DNA of 64,000 bases from Bacteroidia bacterium (GTDB taxonomy: Bacteria > Bacteroidota > Bacteroidia > B-17B0 > Aurantibacillaceae), in NCBI GenBank assembly GCA_021740825.1, contig JAIOZA010000017.1, positions 1 through 64,000 of the forward strand, read 5' to 3'. Position 1 is the stretch's first letter. Each line of letters starts with the position of its first letter. Shown piece by piece: positions 26,439 to 36,493 of this stretch. The position numbers and the translations under genes were made by a program. The notes beneath the pieces are model-generated. The model had not been told where the DNA came from and ran no database searches. It was given only the letters and a program-made list of their open reading frames with translations.

Positions 26439-29315
26439 TTAATTAACCTTATTGCCATTTACATCTAACTCAATCATTTCGTATCCAAGTTTAGATAGCT
26501 TTTCAAAATTAGTTGCTTTGTCGCCAACAATTAAAATCACCATATTTTTATAAGGCAAATTCTTTTTGGCTAAGGCATCAATTTCTGCTTTAGTAATTGT
26601 TTTAATAATTTCTCCTTGTTTAGCAACAAAAGTTTTATCTAGATCAAAATCAATAATACGTTTCACGAAACCTAATTTTTGGTAAGGCGATTCATATTTT
26701 AATGCATCTGCCTGCGCCATAGCATTTTTTGTAAAATCTAGCTCTTCGTTTGTTATTCCAACCTCATTGTATTTTTTTAATTCGTCCATAATAATGACTA
26801 ATGAACTATCTGTTGAGTTTGCTCTTACACCAGCACTTATGGTGTATGGCGCTACAAATTTTCCACCAGAAAAACCACCACGAGCACCATAAGTATAACC
26901 TTTTACCTCACGCAATATGTAATTTATTCTACTATTAAATGCTCCAGCAAATGAATAATTCATAATGGTTGATTTAAAAAATTCTTCGGTGGCATCATAT
27001 GCTAAGGATAAATTACCCACTCGTATTTCCGATTGAGGAGCACCTTTTTTATCTACAAAATATAAGCGTGTTTTATCAATTTCAGGAAGTTTATATTTTG
27101 CTAATGGCATCGTTCCAACAGATTGTAATTTATTTAAGAAGGCTAACTTTTTTAAAGCAGATGTTTGATCAATATCTCCGCTAATCGCTAAAATTGAATT
27201 GAAGCCAGAAAAATTTTTGTAGTAACTTTTTACGTCATCTAATGTAATAGAGCTTACTGTTTCTGTCGTTCCATTTGCAGGCATAGATAAATTGAACGCA
27301 TCGCTATATAATAGTTTTGCATAAACGTTATTTGCAATAGAGGTAGCTTGAGTTAATTGATTTGTAATACCATCTAATTGTTCTTTTTTTACTAATTCAA
27401 AATCTTCAGAATCAAATTTTGGTAAAAACAACATTTCTTCTGCAATTTTTAATGTAGAATCTAAATTTTGTTTTAAAGAAGATACCATCATTATTATTTC
27501 ATTATCGTTTGCCGAAAAAGAAACTTCACTTCCTAATCTTTCTAACATACTTCCAATTTCTTCAGCTGAATGTTTTTGCGTGGACTCTTCCATTAATGAT
27601 GTTAATAATACAGCTAATCCTGATTTGGGCTCATAACGGTGGCCAATTGGCATACTGAACTGAATGTTAACTTTTGGAATATCGTTGGTATTTATACCAA
27701 TTGCTTTTATACCATTGGTTAAATTAGACGTCCAGTAGTTTGGTAAAGGAACTAATTTAGCTGCTTTTGCAGATGGAATTTGATTGCGTTTAAAATTATC
27801 TTTTGGTTCAGTGTAAGATAAGTTTTTGTATTCAGCACTTTCTTCCTCAATAGTTCTTTCATACATTTTCCAAGTATCTGTTTTTGCTGATAAATCAGAT
27901 TTTCCTTTTGGTACACAACTTAAAATTACTCCAAATTTTCCTTTGATATAAGTGTTATAAACTCGCATCACATCTTCTTTAGTCACTTTTAAATTATTTG
28001 CCATTTCGGTTTTCAAATAATTTGGATTGTTAGCATACGTTTGGTAAGCTGCCAACTGAGCTCCCTTTCCTTGCACCGTAGCTAAACTATTATATAAATT
28101 ACTTTGATAGGATACTTTATATTTTTTAATATCATCGTTTGTTGCTCCGGTTTTTTCCCATTCTGCTAACGATTGGTTTAACATGGCTTCGATGTCAGTT
28201 AATTTTGTTCCAGCATTCGCGCGAACCATAATTTCAAATTGCCCTGCTAATTCTCTGCTATAATTATAGGCATTGGCCGAAACTGCTTTTTGGGATTTCA
28301 CGAATGTGTTATACAATGGTGAACTTTTTGAAGATGATAATATTTCTCCTAACACATCTAATGCTACTTCATCTTTATCCATTGAAGGAACGGTAGGGTA
28401 GGTTACTTTATACATAGGGAATTTAACGTTGTCTTCGTAAGAAATATATCTGTTTTCTGTTAAGACAGCAGCTTGTTTAGTCATATTTTTAACTTCTGGT
28501 CCACGAGGAATTGAACCAAAATATTTGTCGGCTAATTTTACAACTTCAGTAGTATTAACATCACCAGACACAGTAAGCACAGCGTTATTAGGTCCGTACC
28601 AACGCATGTAAAAACGTTTTAAATCATTTACATCAACTCTGTTTAAATCTTCAATATAGCCAATCGTAGTCCAAGAGTAGGGGTGACCTTTTGCAAATAG
28701 GGCTTCGCCAGTTTTTTCCCCAACTAAACCATACGGACGGTTATCATAATTTTGACCACGTTCATTTTTTACAGTAGCACGCTGCACTTCAAATTTCTTT
28801 TGTGTAACAGAGTCTAATAAAAACCCCATTCTATCGGCTTCTAACCAAAGCATTTTTTCTAATTGATTGGAAGGAACTGTTTCAAAATAATTTGTTCTGT
28901 CAGAGTTTGTCGAGCCATTTAATGTTCCACCAGCTTCGGTAATTATTTTAAAATGTTGTTCATCTGCTACATTCTTAGAACCTTGAAACATCATGTGTTC
29001 AAAGAAATGGGCAAAACCAGAACGACCTTGCTGTTCTCTGTTTGAACCAACATGGTATGTTACATCAACATACGCAATTGGATCACTATGATCTTCGTGA
29101 ACCACAATAGTTAAGCCATTTGCTAGCACATATTTTTTGTACGGAATTGAAATTTCATTACCAACTTTTGCAACGGTTTGCAATAATTTAGGTGCAGTAG
29201 ATAAAGGTTTTGCACTAGCTTTAGTGTTTGTAGTTTTAGTTGGAGCCGTTTTTACTTGAGCATTCATCGATAATGATGCTATAGTAAGAAGTGAAATAAA
29301 AGATTTATGAATCAT
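26439..29315 (-). CDS. M16 family metallopeptidase (insulinase type)
   Basis: A 958-residue secreted zinc peptidase with signal peptide MIHKSFISLLTIASLSMNAQ. The inverted zinc motif H103-x-x-E106-H107 (HFFEHMM) is followed 77 residues on by E185 in VKNERGQN, as the family requires. The sequence is two M16 halves in one chain; the second half (from about residue 510) lacks HxxEH, so it is the inactive partner domain. A role in breaking down peptides or quality control in the periplasm is likely. Neighbours are unrelated. Length fits fused-dimer bacterial M16 proteins. Confidence 0.94.
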   Translation of the reverse strand: MIHKSFISLLTIASLSMNAQVKTAPTKTTNTKASAKPLSTAPKLLQTVAKVGNEISIPYKKYVLANGLTIVVHEDHSDPIAYVDVTYHVGSNREQQGRSGFAHFFEHMMFQGSKNVADEQHFKIITEAGGTLNGSTNSDRTNYFETVPSNQLEKMLWLEADRMGFLLDSVTQKKFEVQRATVKNERGQNYDNRPYGLVGEKTGEALFAKGHPYSWTTIGYIEDLNRVDVNDLKRFYMRWYGPNNAVLTVSGDVNTTEVVKLADKYFGSIPRGPEVKNMTKQAAVLTENRYISYEDNVKFPMYKVTYPTVPSMDKDEVALDVLGEILSSSKSSPLYNTFVKSQKAVSANAYNYSRELAGQFEIMVRANAGTKLTDIEAMLNQSLAEWEKTGATNDDIKKYKVSYQSNLYNSLATVQGKGAQLAAYQTYANNPNYLKTEMANNLKVTKEDVMRVYNTYIKGKFGVILSCVPKGKSDLSAKTDTWKMYERTIEEESAEYKNLSYTEPKDNFKRNQIPSAKAAKLVPLPNYWTSNLTNGIKAIGINTNDIPKVNIQFSMPIGHRYEPKSGLAVLLTSLMEESTQKHSAEEIGSMLERLGSEVSFSANDNEIIMMVSSLKQNLDSTLKIAEEMLFLPKFDSEDFELVKKEQLDGITNQLTQATSIANNVYAKLLYSDAFNLSMPANGTTETVSSITLDDVKSYYKNFSGFNSILAISGDIDQTSALKKLAFLNKLQSVGTMPLAKYKLPEIDKTRLYFVDKKGAPQSEIRVGNLSLAYDATEEFFKSTIMNYSFAGAFNSRINYILREVKGYTYGARGGFSGGKFVAPYTISAGVRANSTDSSLVIIMDELKKYNEVGITNEELDFTKNAMAQADALKYESPYQKLGFVKRIIDFDLDKTFVAKQGEIIKTITKAEIDALAKKNLPYKNMVILIVGDKATNFEKLSKLGYEMIELDVNGNKVN

Positions 29316-29393
29316 AAGTATAAATTTTAATTTTTAAAAATATAAAGTTGTTTAGTTATGTTAATTGAAATAGTTTTAAAAGGTAAAATAAAA

Positions 29394-29738
29394 TTATGAT
29401 TCATCCAAAAAACCTGTCTTTTTAAAATACTCTATTAGTGCATCATTCATTAATTTATTTTGTTGTTTCGCATCTAAGTGAGGTAAATTTTCTTTTAGTT
29501 CCCAATGCGGCCAGTCATCATCATCTCTTCCTTTGTATTCATAAAACTCGTAGGGTTGTAATACAGTACATACACCTATATGCATGACTTCTAATTTTTC
29601 GTCTTTTTTATAAATCTTATAAGGCTTATCTAACTCTTGTAAACCAATCATAAACAAAATAGCGTCATGTTCCATTTCTGAACCAAAACGCTCCTTTAAT
29701 TTATCTTGTAATTTTTGCCAATCAGATATCAATTTCAT
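29394..29738 (-). CDS. Small conserved protein of unknown function
   Basis: A 114-residue acidic protein, helix-rich at both ends (WQKLQDKLKERFGSEMEHDA and KQQNKLMNDALIEYFKKTGF) with a central HIGVCTVLQPYEFYEYKGRD segment and a WPHWEL motif. No signal peptide. It resembles uncharacterised Bacteroidota proteins found beside engB, which fits its place 13 bp downstream of engB on the same strand. A role linked to ribosome assembly or GTPase work would be a guess. Confidence 0.7.
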   Translation of the reverse strand: MKLISDWQKLQDKLKERFGSEMEHDAILFMIGLQELDKPYKIYKKDEKLEVMHIGVCTVLQPYEFYEYKGRDDDDWPHWELKENLPHLDAKQQNKLMNDALIEYFKKTGFLDES

Positions 29739-29751
29739 TGTATAAGCTATT

Positions 29752-30426
29752 TTAACTATCTAAATCATCAAAGTTTTCAAAATCTTGCTGTTCATCATTT
29801 TCCATATTTTTTATACCTTTTGGTGGCGGAATAAAATACTGCATATTTTCTCCTATATATTCTAAAATAGCATCTTTACCTTGTTTTTTTTCGGCGCTCG
29901 TTTCAAAAATTACAGGTAACTCGCCCCAATAATCCATCAAGCGTTTTTTGTATTTTGCAAAATTATTGGCCCATTCATTTTTACCTAATTTATCAATTTT
30001 GGTAAAGGCTAAACAAAAAGGAATTTCATGCTGAGTGCACCAATCCATAAACTCGCCATCAATTTTTTGTAATTCTAATCTGCTATCAATTAAAATAATG
30101 ACACAAATTAAATTTTTACGTTTGGTAATGTAATTACTGATTAATTCTTCAAATTTATCTAAATTAGTTTTGCTTGTTTTTGCGTAACCGTAGCCAGGTA
30201 AATCTACCAAATACCATTTATCATCTATTGTAAAGTGATTAATTAGTTGCGTTTTTCCCGGTTTAGAGGAAGTTTTGGCTAAGTCTTTTTTGTTGCAAAG
30301 CATATTTATTAACGAAGATTTACCAACGTTACTTCGTCCGATAAAAGCAAATTCTGGTTTATCTGGTGTTGGACAACCTTTGTTATCTGAACTACTTTTT
30401 AAAAACTTTGCTGATTTAATTTCCAT
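29752..30426 (-). CDS. engB: Ribosome biogenesis GTP-binding protein YsxC/EngB
   Basis: EngB/YihA-type GTPase needed for 50S assembly. The 224 residues contain G1 FIGRSNVGKSSLI (30-37 within GRSNVGKS), G2 with KPGKTQ, G3 DLPGYG and G4 TKIDK. The acidic C-terminal tail (ENDEQQDFENFDDLDS) is longer than in many homologues. The start MEIKSAKFLKSS is preceded by an AT-rich leader containing a Bacteroidota repeat of the CCGCAAAGAACGC kind. It is likely cotranscribed with the small gene 13 bp downstream. Confidence 0.95.
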   Translation of the reverse strand: MEIKSAKFLKSSSDNKGCPTPDKPEFAFIGRSNVGKSSLINMLCNKKDLAKTSSKPGKTQLINHFTIDDKWYLVDLPGYGYAKTSKTNLDKFEELISNYITKRKNLICVIILIDSRLELQKIDGEFMDWCTQHEIPFCLAFTKIDKLGKNEWANNFAKYKKRLMDYWGELPVIFETSAEKKQGKDAILEYIGENMQYFIPPPKGIKNMENDEQQDFENFDDLDS

Positions 30427-30496
30427 GTTTTTTTATTTGTATTTAACCGCAAAGAACGCAAAGGGTTTATGCAAAGCTCGCTAAGTTTATCTGTAA

Positions 30497-31438
30497 TTAA
30501 ATTCTTTCTCTAAGTTCTTTGTTGTAAGTTTCAATATGTCTGTCAGATTTACTTTTGAAAATATCAGCAATGGTAACTAAAATGCCCGTTTCCTCAACTC
30601 CGCCAAATGTTGGGTTAATAGCAGTTCCAAAAGATAACATCGTGCTTGATAAATTACTGTATGCATTTACCATCGGTGGTATATTTTCGCCTAATGCTCT
30701 TACAATTTTATTTAAAATAGCATGACCAGTTTTGTAATCTTTATCTTTAATTTCTTTTAAAAATTCTGATACGTCTGTTTTTATTTCAATGCCATGAATA
30801 GGAGTAACTAGTTTTTGCGGATCTGGAAAATAGTATTTTAAAAAAGATAAAATATAATCTCTTGCTTCAATATTAAAATCGGTATACATAGTCACCTTTC
30901 CATAATAGTATTTCATATCAGGATTATCAACTACAATAGCGCCTAAACCATCCCATAAATTATCTAAACTAAACAATCCTTTTCTAAACTGCTCAGAGGG
31001 TTGATACAATGGTTGAATGAAAGAACGCCCTAATTCAATAGTATAAGGTAAATAAGTTTTATAAAATTCTGGAGAAAAATCAAACAATTCGGTAGTTGCT
31101 AATAATACTTTTCCATTTTTGTATTCAGCATCTCGACATAAAATAAAACGGTAAGCCCCAACAATTTCTTGGTCTTCCGGATTCCAAACCAATAACTGTT
31201 GGTATGGATGTTCGCAAGTATCAAATTCATCTAAATCGCATGCAAGTCCAGTGCCGCCTCCCGCATGCCTAAAAGTTACTTCACGCAACCTGCCAATTTC
31301 TTGCATTGTGTTGGGCGAATTGTGATGAGTGATAATGTAAATTTCATTATCGCCATTATTTGTTTTTCGTATGTAGCGATCTTTAGTTAACTCGTTTAAT
31401 AAAGCTTCACGAGGTATTTTATCTATGATATCTTCCAT
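30497..31438 (-). CDS. GNAT-like acyltransferase (GlsB/OlsB-like)
   Basis: A 314-residue protein if started at MEDIIDKIPREAL; an upstream in-frame ATG at 31486 would add 16 residues of low complexity. It resembles the acyl-ACP-dependent N-acyltransferases of Bacteroidota that make glycine or ornithine lipids (GlsB/OlsB-like). ATFR-like 'LREVTFRHAGGGTG', 'AYRFILCRDAEY' and 'ELGRSFIQPLYQ' are the motifs on which this rests. The partner O-acyltransferase (GlsA-like, PlsC family) is not in the window. Product identity is inferred from family resemblance, not shown here. It is divergent from the symporter. Confidence 0.7.
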   Translation of the reverse strand: MEDIIDKIPREALLNELTKDRYIRKTNNGDNEIYIITHHNSPNTMQEIGRLREVTFRHAGGGTGLACDLDEFDTCEHPYQQLLVWNPEDQEIVGAYRFILCRDAEYKNGKVLLATTELFDFSPEFYKTYLPYTIELGRSFIQPLYQPSEQFRKGLFSLDNLWDGLGAIVVDNPDMKYYYGKVTMYTDFNIEARDYILSFLKYYFPDPQKLVTPIHGIEIKTDVSEFLKEIKDKDYKTGHAILNKIVRALGENIPPMVNAYSNLSSTMLSFGTAINPTFGGVEETGILVTIADIFKSKSDRHIETYNKELRERI

Positions 31439-31588
31439 AATAGTATAATGGCAACAAGATAACAAAAAATGAGAATTAATAATCATGTAATTAGTTTTTT
31501 GAATGTTAAAAGATATTAACCTTTCGTTATTTACAACAAGATATATTTAATAATAAAGCCACAATAAATTTGTTTTAATTTTAACTTC

Positions 31589-33070
31589 ATGTCGCCATTA
31601 CTAATTGTTTCCTGCATCGGTTTATATTTTGGAGGATTACTCCTTATTGCATATTTAACCTCTAAAAATTCAACTGCCGAAAGTTATTTTTCGGGAAATC
31701 ATGCTTCGCCTTGGTATGCGGTTGCTTTTGGTATGATTGGTGATTCTTTAAGTGGTGTTACATACATTTCGGTGCCCGGCAAAGTTGGAGGGGCCAATTT
31801 TTCTTATTTACAATTAGTATTAGGTTATTTTGTTGGTTATTTCATCATCTCAAAAGTGCTATTACCCATTTATTACAAAATGAATTTAGTTTCTATTTAT
31901 ACCTATTTAGAAACTCGGTTTGGAAAACATACTCAAAAAACAGGCGCTTTCTTTTTTATTTTATCTCGTATTTTAGGAGCTTCTGGTAGATTATATCTAG
32001 CTGCTGGTGTGATTCAGTTTTTTGTATTCGACCAAATAAAAAGTGTTCATGTGCCTTTTTGGTTAAGTGTTTCGGTGATTTTAGTATTAATGTTATTATA
32101 CACCTACAAAGGTGGTATTAAAACATTGGTATGGACAGATACCTTTCAATCTTTATTTTTAGTGCTAGGTGTTATAATATCAATTGCAGTTATTATTCAC
32201 AAAATGGATATTGGTTTTGGAAATGCAGTATCTAATATTGTAAGTTCTGATTATTCAAAAACATTTTTTTGGGATTGGCATAAATCAAACTTTTTTGTGA
32301 AAGAGTTTATCGGTGGTATTTTTATAGCTGTTGCCATGACTGGCTTGGACCAGAATATGATGCAGAAAAATTTAAGTTGCAAATCGTTAGGAGACGCACA
32401 AAAAAATATTTTTTGGTTTAGTATTGTGATGGTTATTGTAAATATTTTCTTTTTAGCGTTAGGCGTTTTACTATATCAATATTATGCACATGCCGCCATT
32501 GATTTACCAATGAATATAGAAACAGGCAAAGTTATTACAGATAAAGTGTTTCCAAATTTAGCACTCAATCATTTAGGAATGTTTGCTGGCTTAATATTTA
32601 TTATTGGATTAACAGCTGCTACATTTAGCAGTGCTGACAGTGTTTTAACGACATTAACAACATCCACTTATATTGATATGTTGGAGTATGATAGAAATAC
32701 AACTTTAACAGACGAACAAAAATCTAAACGAAGAACCTTTATTCATATTGGATTTGCAGTGATTTTATGGTTTGTAATTATTGTATTTGATATTTTAAAT
32801 CAGCGCGCTATTATTGATACGATTTTGATGTTGGCGGGTTATACTTACGGACCATTACTTGGTTTATTTGCTATTGGATTATTTACCAAACATCATTTAA
32901 ATGATAGGTTAGTGCCAGTTGTTTGTGTTGTAGCTCCAATCATTACTTACATATTAGCAAATTATGTAATTAAAACCATGACGACTTATGAAATAGGAAA
33001 TGAATTGATTATAATTAATGCAGGTATAACCGTTTTAGGATTGATGCTAGTAAAGAGTAAGAGAAATTAA
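31589..33070 (+). CDS. Sodium:solute symporter
   Basis: SSS-family transporter of 493 residues with about 13 membrane helices. Na+/solute features are present: the N-terminal helix with GGLLLIAYLTSKNSTAESYF, the unwound TM1 region with GDSLSGVTYISVPGKV, and TAATFSSADSVLTTLTTS near residue 345-365. The substrate may be a sugar, amino acid or organic acid and cannot be assigned. The gene ends 4 bp into the convergent methyltransferase gene at 33067, leaving no terminator between them. Confidence 0.93.
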   Translation: MSPLLIVSCIGLYFGGLLLIAYLTSKNSTAESYFSGNHASPWYAVAFGMIGDSLSGVTYISVPGKVGGANFSYLQLVLGYFVGYFIISKVLLPIYYKMNLVSIYTYLETRFGKHTQKTGAFFFILSRILGASGRLYLAAGVIQFFVFDQIKSVHVPFWLSVSVILVLMLLYTYKGGIKTLVWTDTFQSLFLVLGVIISIAVIIHKMDIGFGNAVSNIVSSDYSKTFFWDWHKSNFFVKEFIGGIFIAVAMTGLDQNMMQKNLSCKSLGDAQKNIFWFSIVMVIVNIFFLALGVLLYQYYAHAAIDLPMNIETGKVITDKVFPNLALNHLGMFAGLIFIIGLTAATFSSADSVLTTLTTSTYIDMLEYDRNTTLTDEQKSKRRTFIHIGFAVILWFVIIVFDILNQRAIIDTILMLAGYTYGPLLGLFAIGLFTKHHLNDRLVPVVCVVAPIITYILANYVIKTMTTYEIGNELIIINAGITVLGLMLVKSKRN

Positions 33071-33834
33071 ATTTTCTCAACTTCTACAGTACAAAATAAT
33101 CCTAATTGTTTACTAAATGGTTTGCATAACCATTCGATTCCTTTTGCAAAGCCATACATAAAATAGGGGAGCATGGCGCTACGCGAAACACCACCACTTA
33201 ATACATACATAAATGGCGAGTGATAAGTGATATTCTTTATTTTTAATTTAGGAAAATCCTTTGCAAATAATTCTAAATCTCTTTCAAAATAAATGTGTGG
33301 TAATGCTTGATTTGAATTGCTCAAGGGGTTGCCGGCTTTAATTTCGCGTGGACCATTTTCTTCAAATGGTTCGTGATGAAAACGCTTGTAAATAAATCGC
33401 CCTAAATTTGAATTCGCAGGTTCAATCATAATGATTTTACCACCTTTTATTAAAGTTCTTTCGGCTTCCTTTAAAAATAAAAAGGGGCGAGGGATGTGAT
33501 GAAATACATTCAGCATCATAATGCAACCTAATTCATTTTCTTTGTATGGCATCTCTTCAGCACTAAACACTTTATCAACTACTGGTAAATCTAAAATATC
33601 AGAAGTTACAACTTCAGGAAATTCATCTTTTAAAAATCCGCCTCCAGAGCCAATTTCCAAATAAATACCTTTACCAACTTCTTTACTTTTTTGAATAAAA
33701 ATTTTATACCAATCTTGATACAAACGTTTTAAAAAAGGTTTTTGTAAAATAATATCTCTGTGTGCCAAGGTTGCTCTTGGATCATCTAAATCAAATGGTA
33801 TTGAATATTTTTTAAACACGGGCTTTACTTGCAA
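33067..33834 (-). CDS. SAM-dependent methyltransferase
   Basis: A 255-residue class I methyltransferase. Motif I is YLEIGSGGGFLKDEF (about 77-91), with an acidic SAM-ribose contact in VTSDILDLP, and a later LNVFHHIPRP motif IV. The C-terminal part has a hydrophobic segment but no clear membrane helix. It follows an FkbM gene with a 23-bp overlap, and both follow a glycosyltransferase gene on the same strand. The trio suggests modification of a surface glycan or lipid-linked sugar; the substrate is not known. Confidence 0.9.
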   Translation of the reverse strand: MQVKPVFKKYSIPFDLDDPRATLAHRDIILQKPFLKRLYQDWYKIFIQKSKEVGKGIYLEIGSGGGFLKDEFPEVVTSDILDLPVVDKVFSAEEMPYKENELGCIMMLNVFHHIPRPFLFLKEAERTLIKGGKIIMIEPANSNLGRFIYKRFHHEPFEENGPREIKAGNPLSNSNQALPHIYFERDLELFAKDFPKLKIKNITYHSPFMYVLSGGVSRSAMLPYFMYGFAKGIEWLCKPFSKQLGLFCTVEVEKI

Positions 33835-34561
33835 ATATGTTCATATAAGTTGACTCAGGTAAATCTAAAAATGTTTTTACTTTCTCCTCCGTCAATTCAA
33901 TTAATTGATTATTTTCAATTAAATAAATATAGAAATTGTACTGTTTTAAAAAATAAAAATAGTCTAAAACACTTGTTCCAGCTTTACGCATTCCGTATGG
34001 CCAAAATTCAGACAACATTTTTAAATTCGGACTTTGCAAAGTTTTTGTCATGCCTTTTACAGCGCTCATTTCAAAACCTTGAATGTCCATTTTAATGAAA
34101 TTTATTTCAGATGTTGATGATTGTAGATACTCATCCACTGCGATTGCATGAATATCGATTTCTTGATCGTACTCATCAGGCTTGTAAGTTCTATGATCAA
34201 CATTTAATTGTTTGGATGTGTAAATTTTTATGACTTCCGTTTTCTCAGAAACAGCTTTATTATTAATCTTTACATTGGTTAGTTTTTCACATCTGTTTTG
34301 TAAATGTTTAAAATTAGTAGTGTCAGGTTCAAAGCAATAAACTTTTCCATTTTCTCCAACGATGCCTGAAAGTATTTCTGCGTAAAAACCAATGTTTGCT
34401 CCAATATCTAAAACAGTATCTCCAGCCTTAATATATTTTTTCATCAAAGAAATTTCAAAAGCATCTTGTTTTTCTTTAAACGATTTATAAGTGAGTTTAT
34501 AAAGTGGAAAACAATTTTTATATAAAAAATTTCCCAATGCTATACTTAACGAGGAGGCCAT
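33812..34561 (-). CDS. FkbM family methyltransferase
   Basis: A 249-residue O-methyltransferase-like protein with FkbM-type motif I VLDIGANIGFYAEIL (about residues 50-64), VYCFEPDTTNFKHL for SAM binding, and INFIKMDIQGFEMSAVKGM, the FkbM signature. Family members methylate sugar hydroxyls. The start overlaps the stop of the upstream glycosyltransferase by one base, and the end overlaps the next methyltransferase by 23 bp, so translation is probably coupled in one operon. Confidence 0.92.
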   Translation of the reverse strand: MASSLSIALGNFLYKNCFPLYKLTYKSFKEKQDAFEISLMKKYIKAGDTVLDIGANIGFYAEILSGIVGENGKVYCFEPDTTNFKHLQNRCEKLTNVKINNKAVSEKTEVIKIYTSKQLNVDHRTYKPDEYDQEIDIHAIAVDEYLQSSTSEINFIKMDIQGFEMSAVKGMTKTLQSPNLKMLSEFWPYGMRKAGTSVLDYFYFLKQYNFYIYLIENNQLIELTEEKVKTFLDLPESTYMNIFASKARV

Positions 34562-36279
34562 TATTTTGTAATTTCAAATAAGTAGGCTTGTTCTGATAAG
34601 CCCTCGGTGTGTACTAATTTTAATTTATTAGGATATTTTTCCATAATTGGTTGCGCAATATTATGAACAGTATTAATAATTTGTCCTGAGTTTTCTTTTG
34701 GATTAATTCTTAAACTTCCAAGCATAATATGAGTTACGCCTTTAGCGGCAAAAAATGCCAATGCGCTGTCTGGATTTGATTGCTGCGTTAAGGAATCCTT
34801 AGTGATAACGCTGTAAATTGGAAAGAATTTTTTCCCTTTTCCATACACAAAACTCATCGGAGCTTTTCTACTGGCCACTAAGGTGTTTTTTGGTAAGCTA
34901 TCTGCACACCATTCACTACATCGTAAAAAGTTTTGCCAATCGGGAGTGTAACCATAATAAATATTGCCTGCCAGATTTTTTTTAACGATGGGGATATTTA
35001 CCACCCCTCTTTTAAACGAAGACATTAAAACCGAAGCACTTAATATGAGCGCTATTGCTAAATAAATATTTTGCCCCATACCTGATTTTTTTACAAAATT
35101 ATAAAATAGCAAGTACATTAAAATTAGCATTACAGGCATACAAATTAGCACAATACGTGGCTGATCCCAACGAGCTTGCAGTATTACAAATGACAATAAT
35201 AATTGCGCACCCGTAAATAAACCGAAAAATACAAGCGGTTTGTTTTTTTGTTTGATGACTTTAAATAAAGAAATCAGAACAATTACAACAATAAAAAAAG
35301 CTAAATATTTATATTCACTATTCAACTTATCGGCTGCTAATTGAGATTCAACAGGTTTTGTGTACTCTTCTCTCAGTCCTAATAATTCATAAAATCGTTT
35401 ACCTAAATACAAATTACAGTTATCAAAAAAACGCCCTATAAAACCAGCAACATCATCGTTTCCTAAAGATTTGTCATAAGGATCTTTTAATAATAAAATT
35501 TTACTTTGCCCAGCAAATTGATTTTGGGTACCCCAAACTAATTTTACAATTAATTCATAAGGGATTTTAAATAGTAAATAGGAACCTAAGGCAAGTCCAG
35601 CATTTTTCCATTGTTTTTCCAATAAGAAAAATACAATAAGCACAGGAACAGCAACTATAGCAACACTTTTACAAGTGGCGATGAAAAATGCAAATAAGCC
35701 TAACATTATCCATAGTTTAATATGTTTTAGGCCATTGGATTCAATTTGCAAAGCATCATATAATTTAAAAAACCAAAAGAAAAATAAGGATTGTAAGAAT
35801 AAATAAAAGGCTTCGGTAAATGTCATACTTGCATAATATTGTATCAAGTGATTACAACTCACAAATAGCATAACGGGTATTAAAACAACAACTGGAATTC
35901 TTTTATAAAAAGCTTTGTAAAAAAAGAAAACGGCAAAAAAACTAAATACAACATTAACTAATTTAAAAACTAAAAGTTTAAAGCCAAAAATCTTTGTCAG
36001 TAATCCTAAAAAAAGCACGTATAATGGTGCATTTTGAGTGTAAAAATAATTTGGAAATTCATTCACATAACGCCATCCACCTTCTAAATAAAGTGCATCA
36101 TCATGTGCTTCGCTAATACGAGCGTTAAATAGCATGAATGAAAAAAATAAGGATAGGGCAAGAAATGTAAATAGTAATTTTTGGTTATTATTTATGCCCC
36201 ATGTTTCTATTTTATCAAAGACCAATTTATGAGTTGCATAGTTAGTTGCGGTACTTTTTGATGTAGTTGTTTTTGCCAT
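34561..36279 (-). CDS. Glycosyltransferase family 39-like membrane protein
   Basis: A 572-residue polytopic protein with about 11-12 membrane helices and an N-terminal cytoplasmic tail. The first periplasmic loop holds the acidic ISEAHDDALYLEGGWRY motif, with the catalytic-type Asp pair, as in ArnT/PMT-type GT39 enzymes. A soluble C-terminal part of about 130 residues follows the last helix. It should transfer a sugar from a polyprenyl-phosphate donor. It is the first gene of a three-gene unit with two methyltransferases. A divergent methyltransferase gene lies 214 bp upstream. Confidence 0.85.
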   Translation of the reverse strand: MAKTTTSKSTATNYATHKLVFDKIETWGINNNQKLLFTFLALSLFFSFMLFNARISEAHDDALYLEGGWRYVNEFPNYFYTQNAPLYVLFLGLLTKIFGFKLLVFKLVNVVFSFFAVFFFYKAFYKRIPVVVLIPVMLFVSCNHLIQYYASMTFTEAFYLFLQSLFFFWFFKLYDALQIESNGLKHIKLWIMLGLFAFFIATCKSVAIVAVPVLIVFFLLEKQWKNAGLALGSYLLFKIPYELIVKLVWGTQNQFAGQSKILLLKDPYDKSLGNDDVAGFIGRFFDNCNLYLGKRFYELLGLREEYTKPVESQLAADKLNSEYKYLAFFIVVIVLISLFKVIKQKNKPLVFFGLFTGAQLLLSFVILQARWDQPRIVLICMPVMLILMYLLFYNFVKKSGMGQNIYLAIALILSASVLMSSFKRGVVNIPIVKKNLAGNIYYGYTPDWQNFLRCSEWCADSLPKNTLVASRKAPMSFVYGKGKKFFPIYSVITKDSLTQQSNPDSALAFFAAKGVTHIMLGSLRINPKENSGQIINTVHNIAQPIMEKYPNKLKLVHTEGLSEQAYLFEITK

Positions 36280-36493
36280 AATTCGTTACTCAGTAGCACA
36301 AAAATAAGAAATTAATTATCCTTACCTCATTTTATAACATCATGATTTTTTGTATTTTTACCCTCTATTTATTTTATGTTAGGAATTGAGTGTCATTTTA
36401 ATTTTAGTAATTAATTATTTAATATTAACCATTAATCCAAAGCGTCTCTAGCATCTTCAATTAATTGGAAGATTATCAGTGACTTTATACTTT

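Noticed and set aside
30440-30484. CCGCAAAGAACGCAAAGG-type sequence upstream of engB
   Set aside because: It looks like a fragment of a common Bacteroidota repeat, but only one partial copy is visible here, so it is not listed as a repeat feature.
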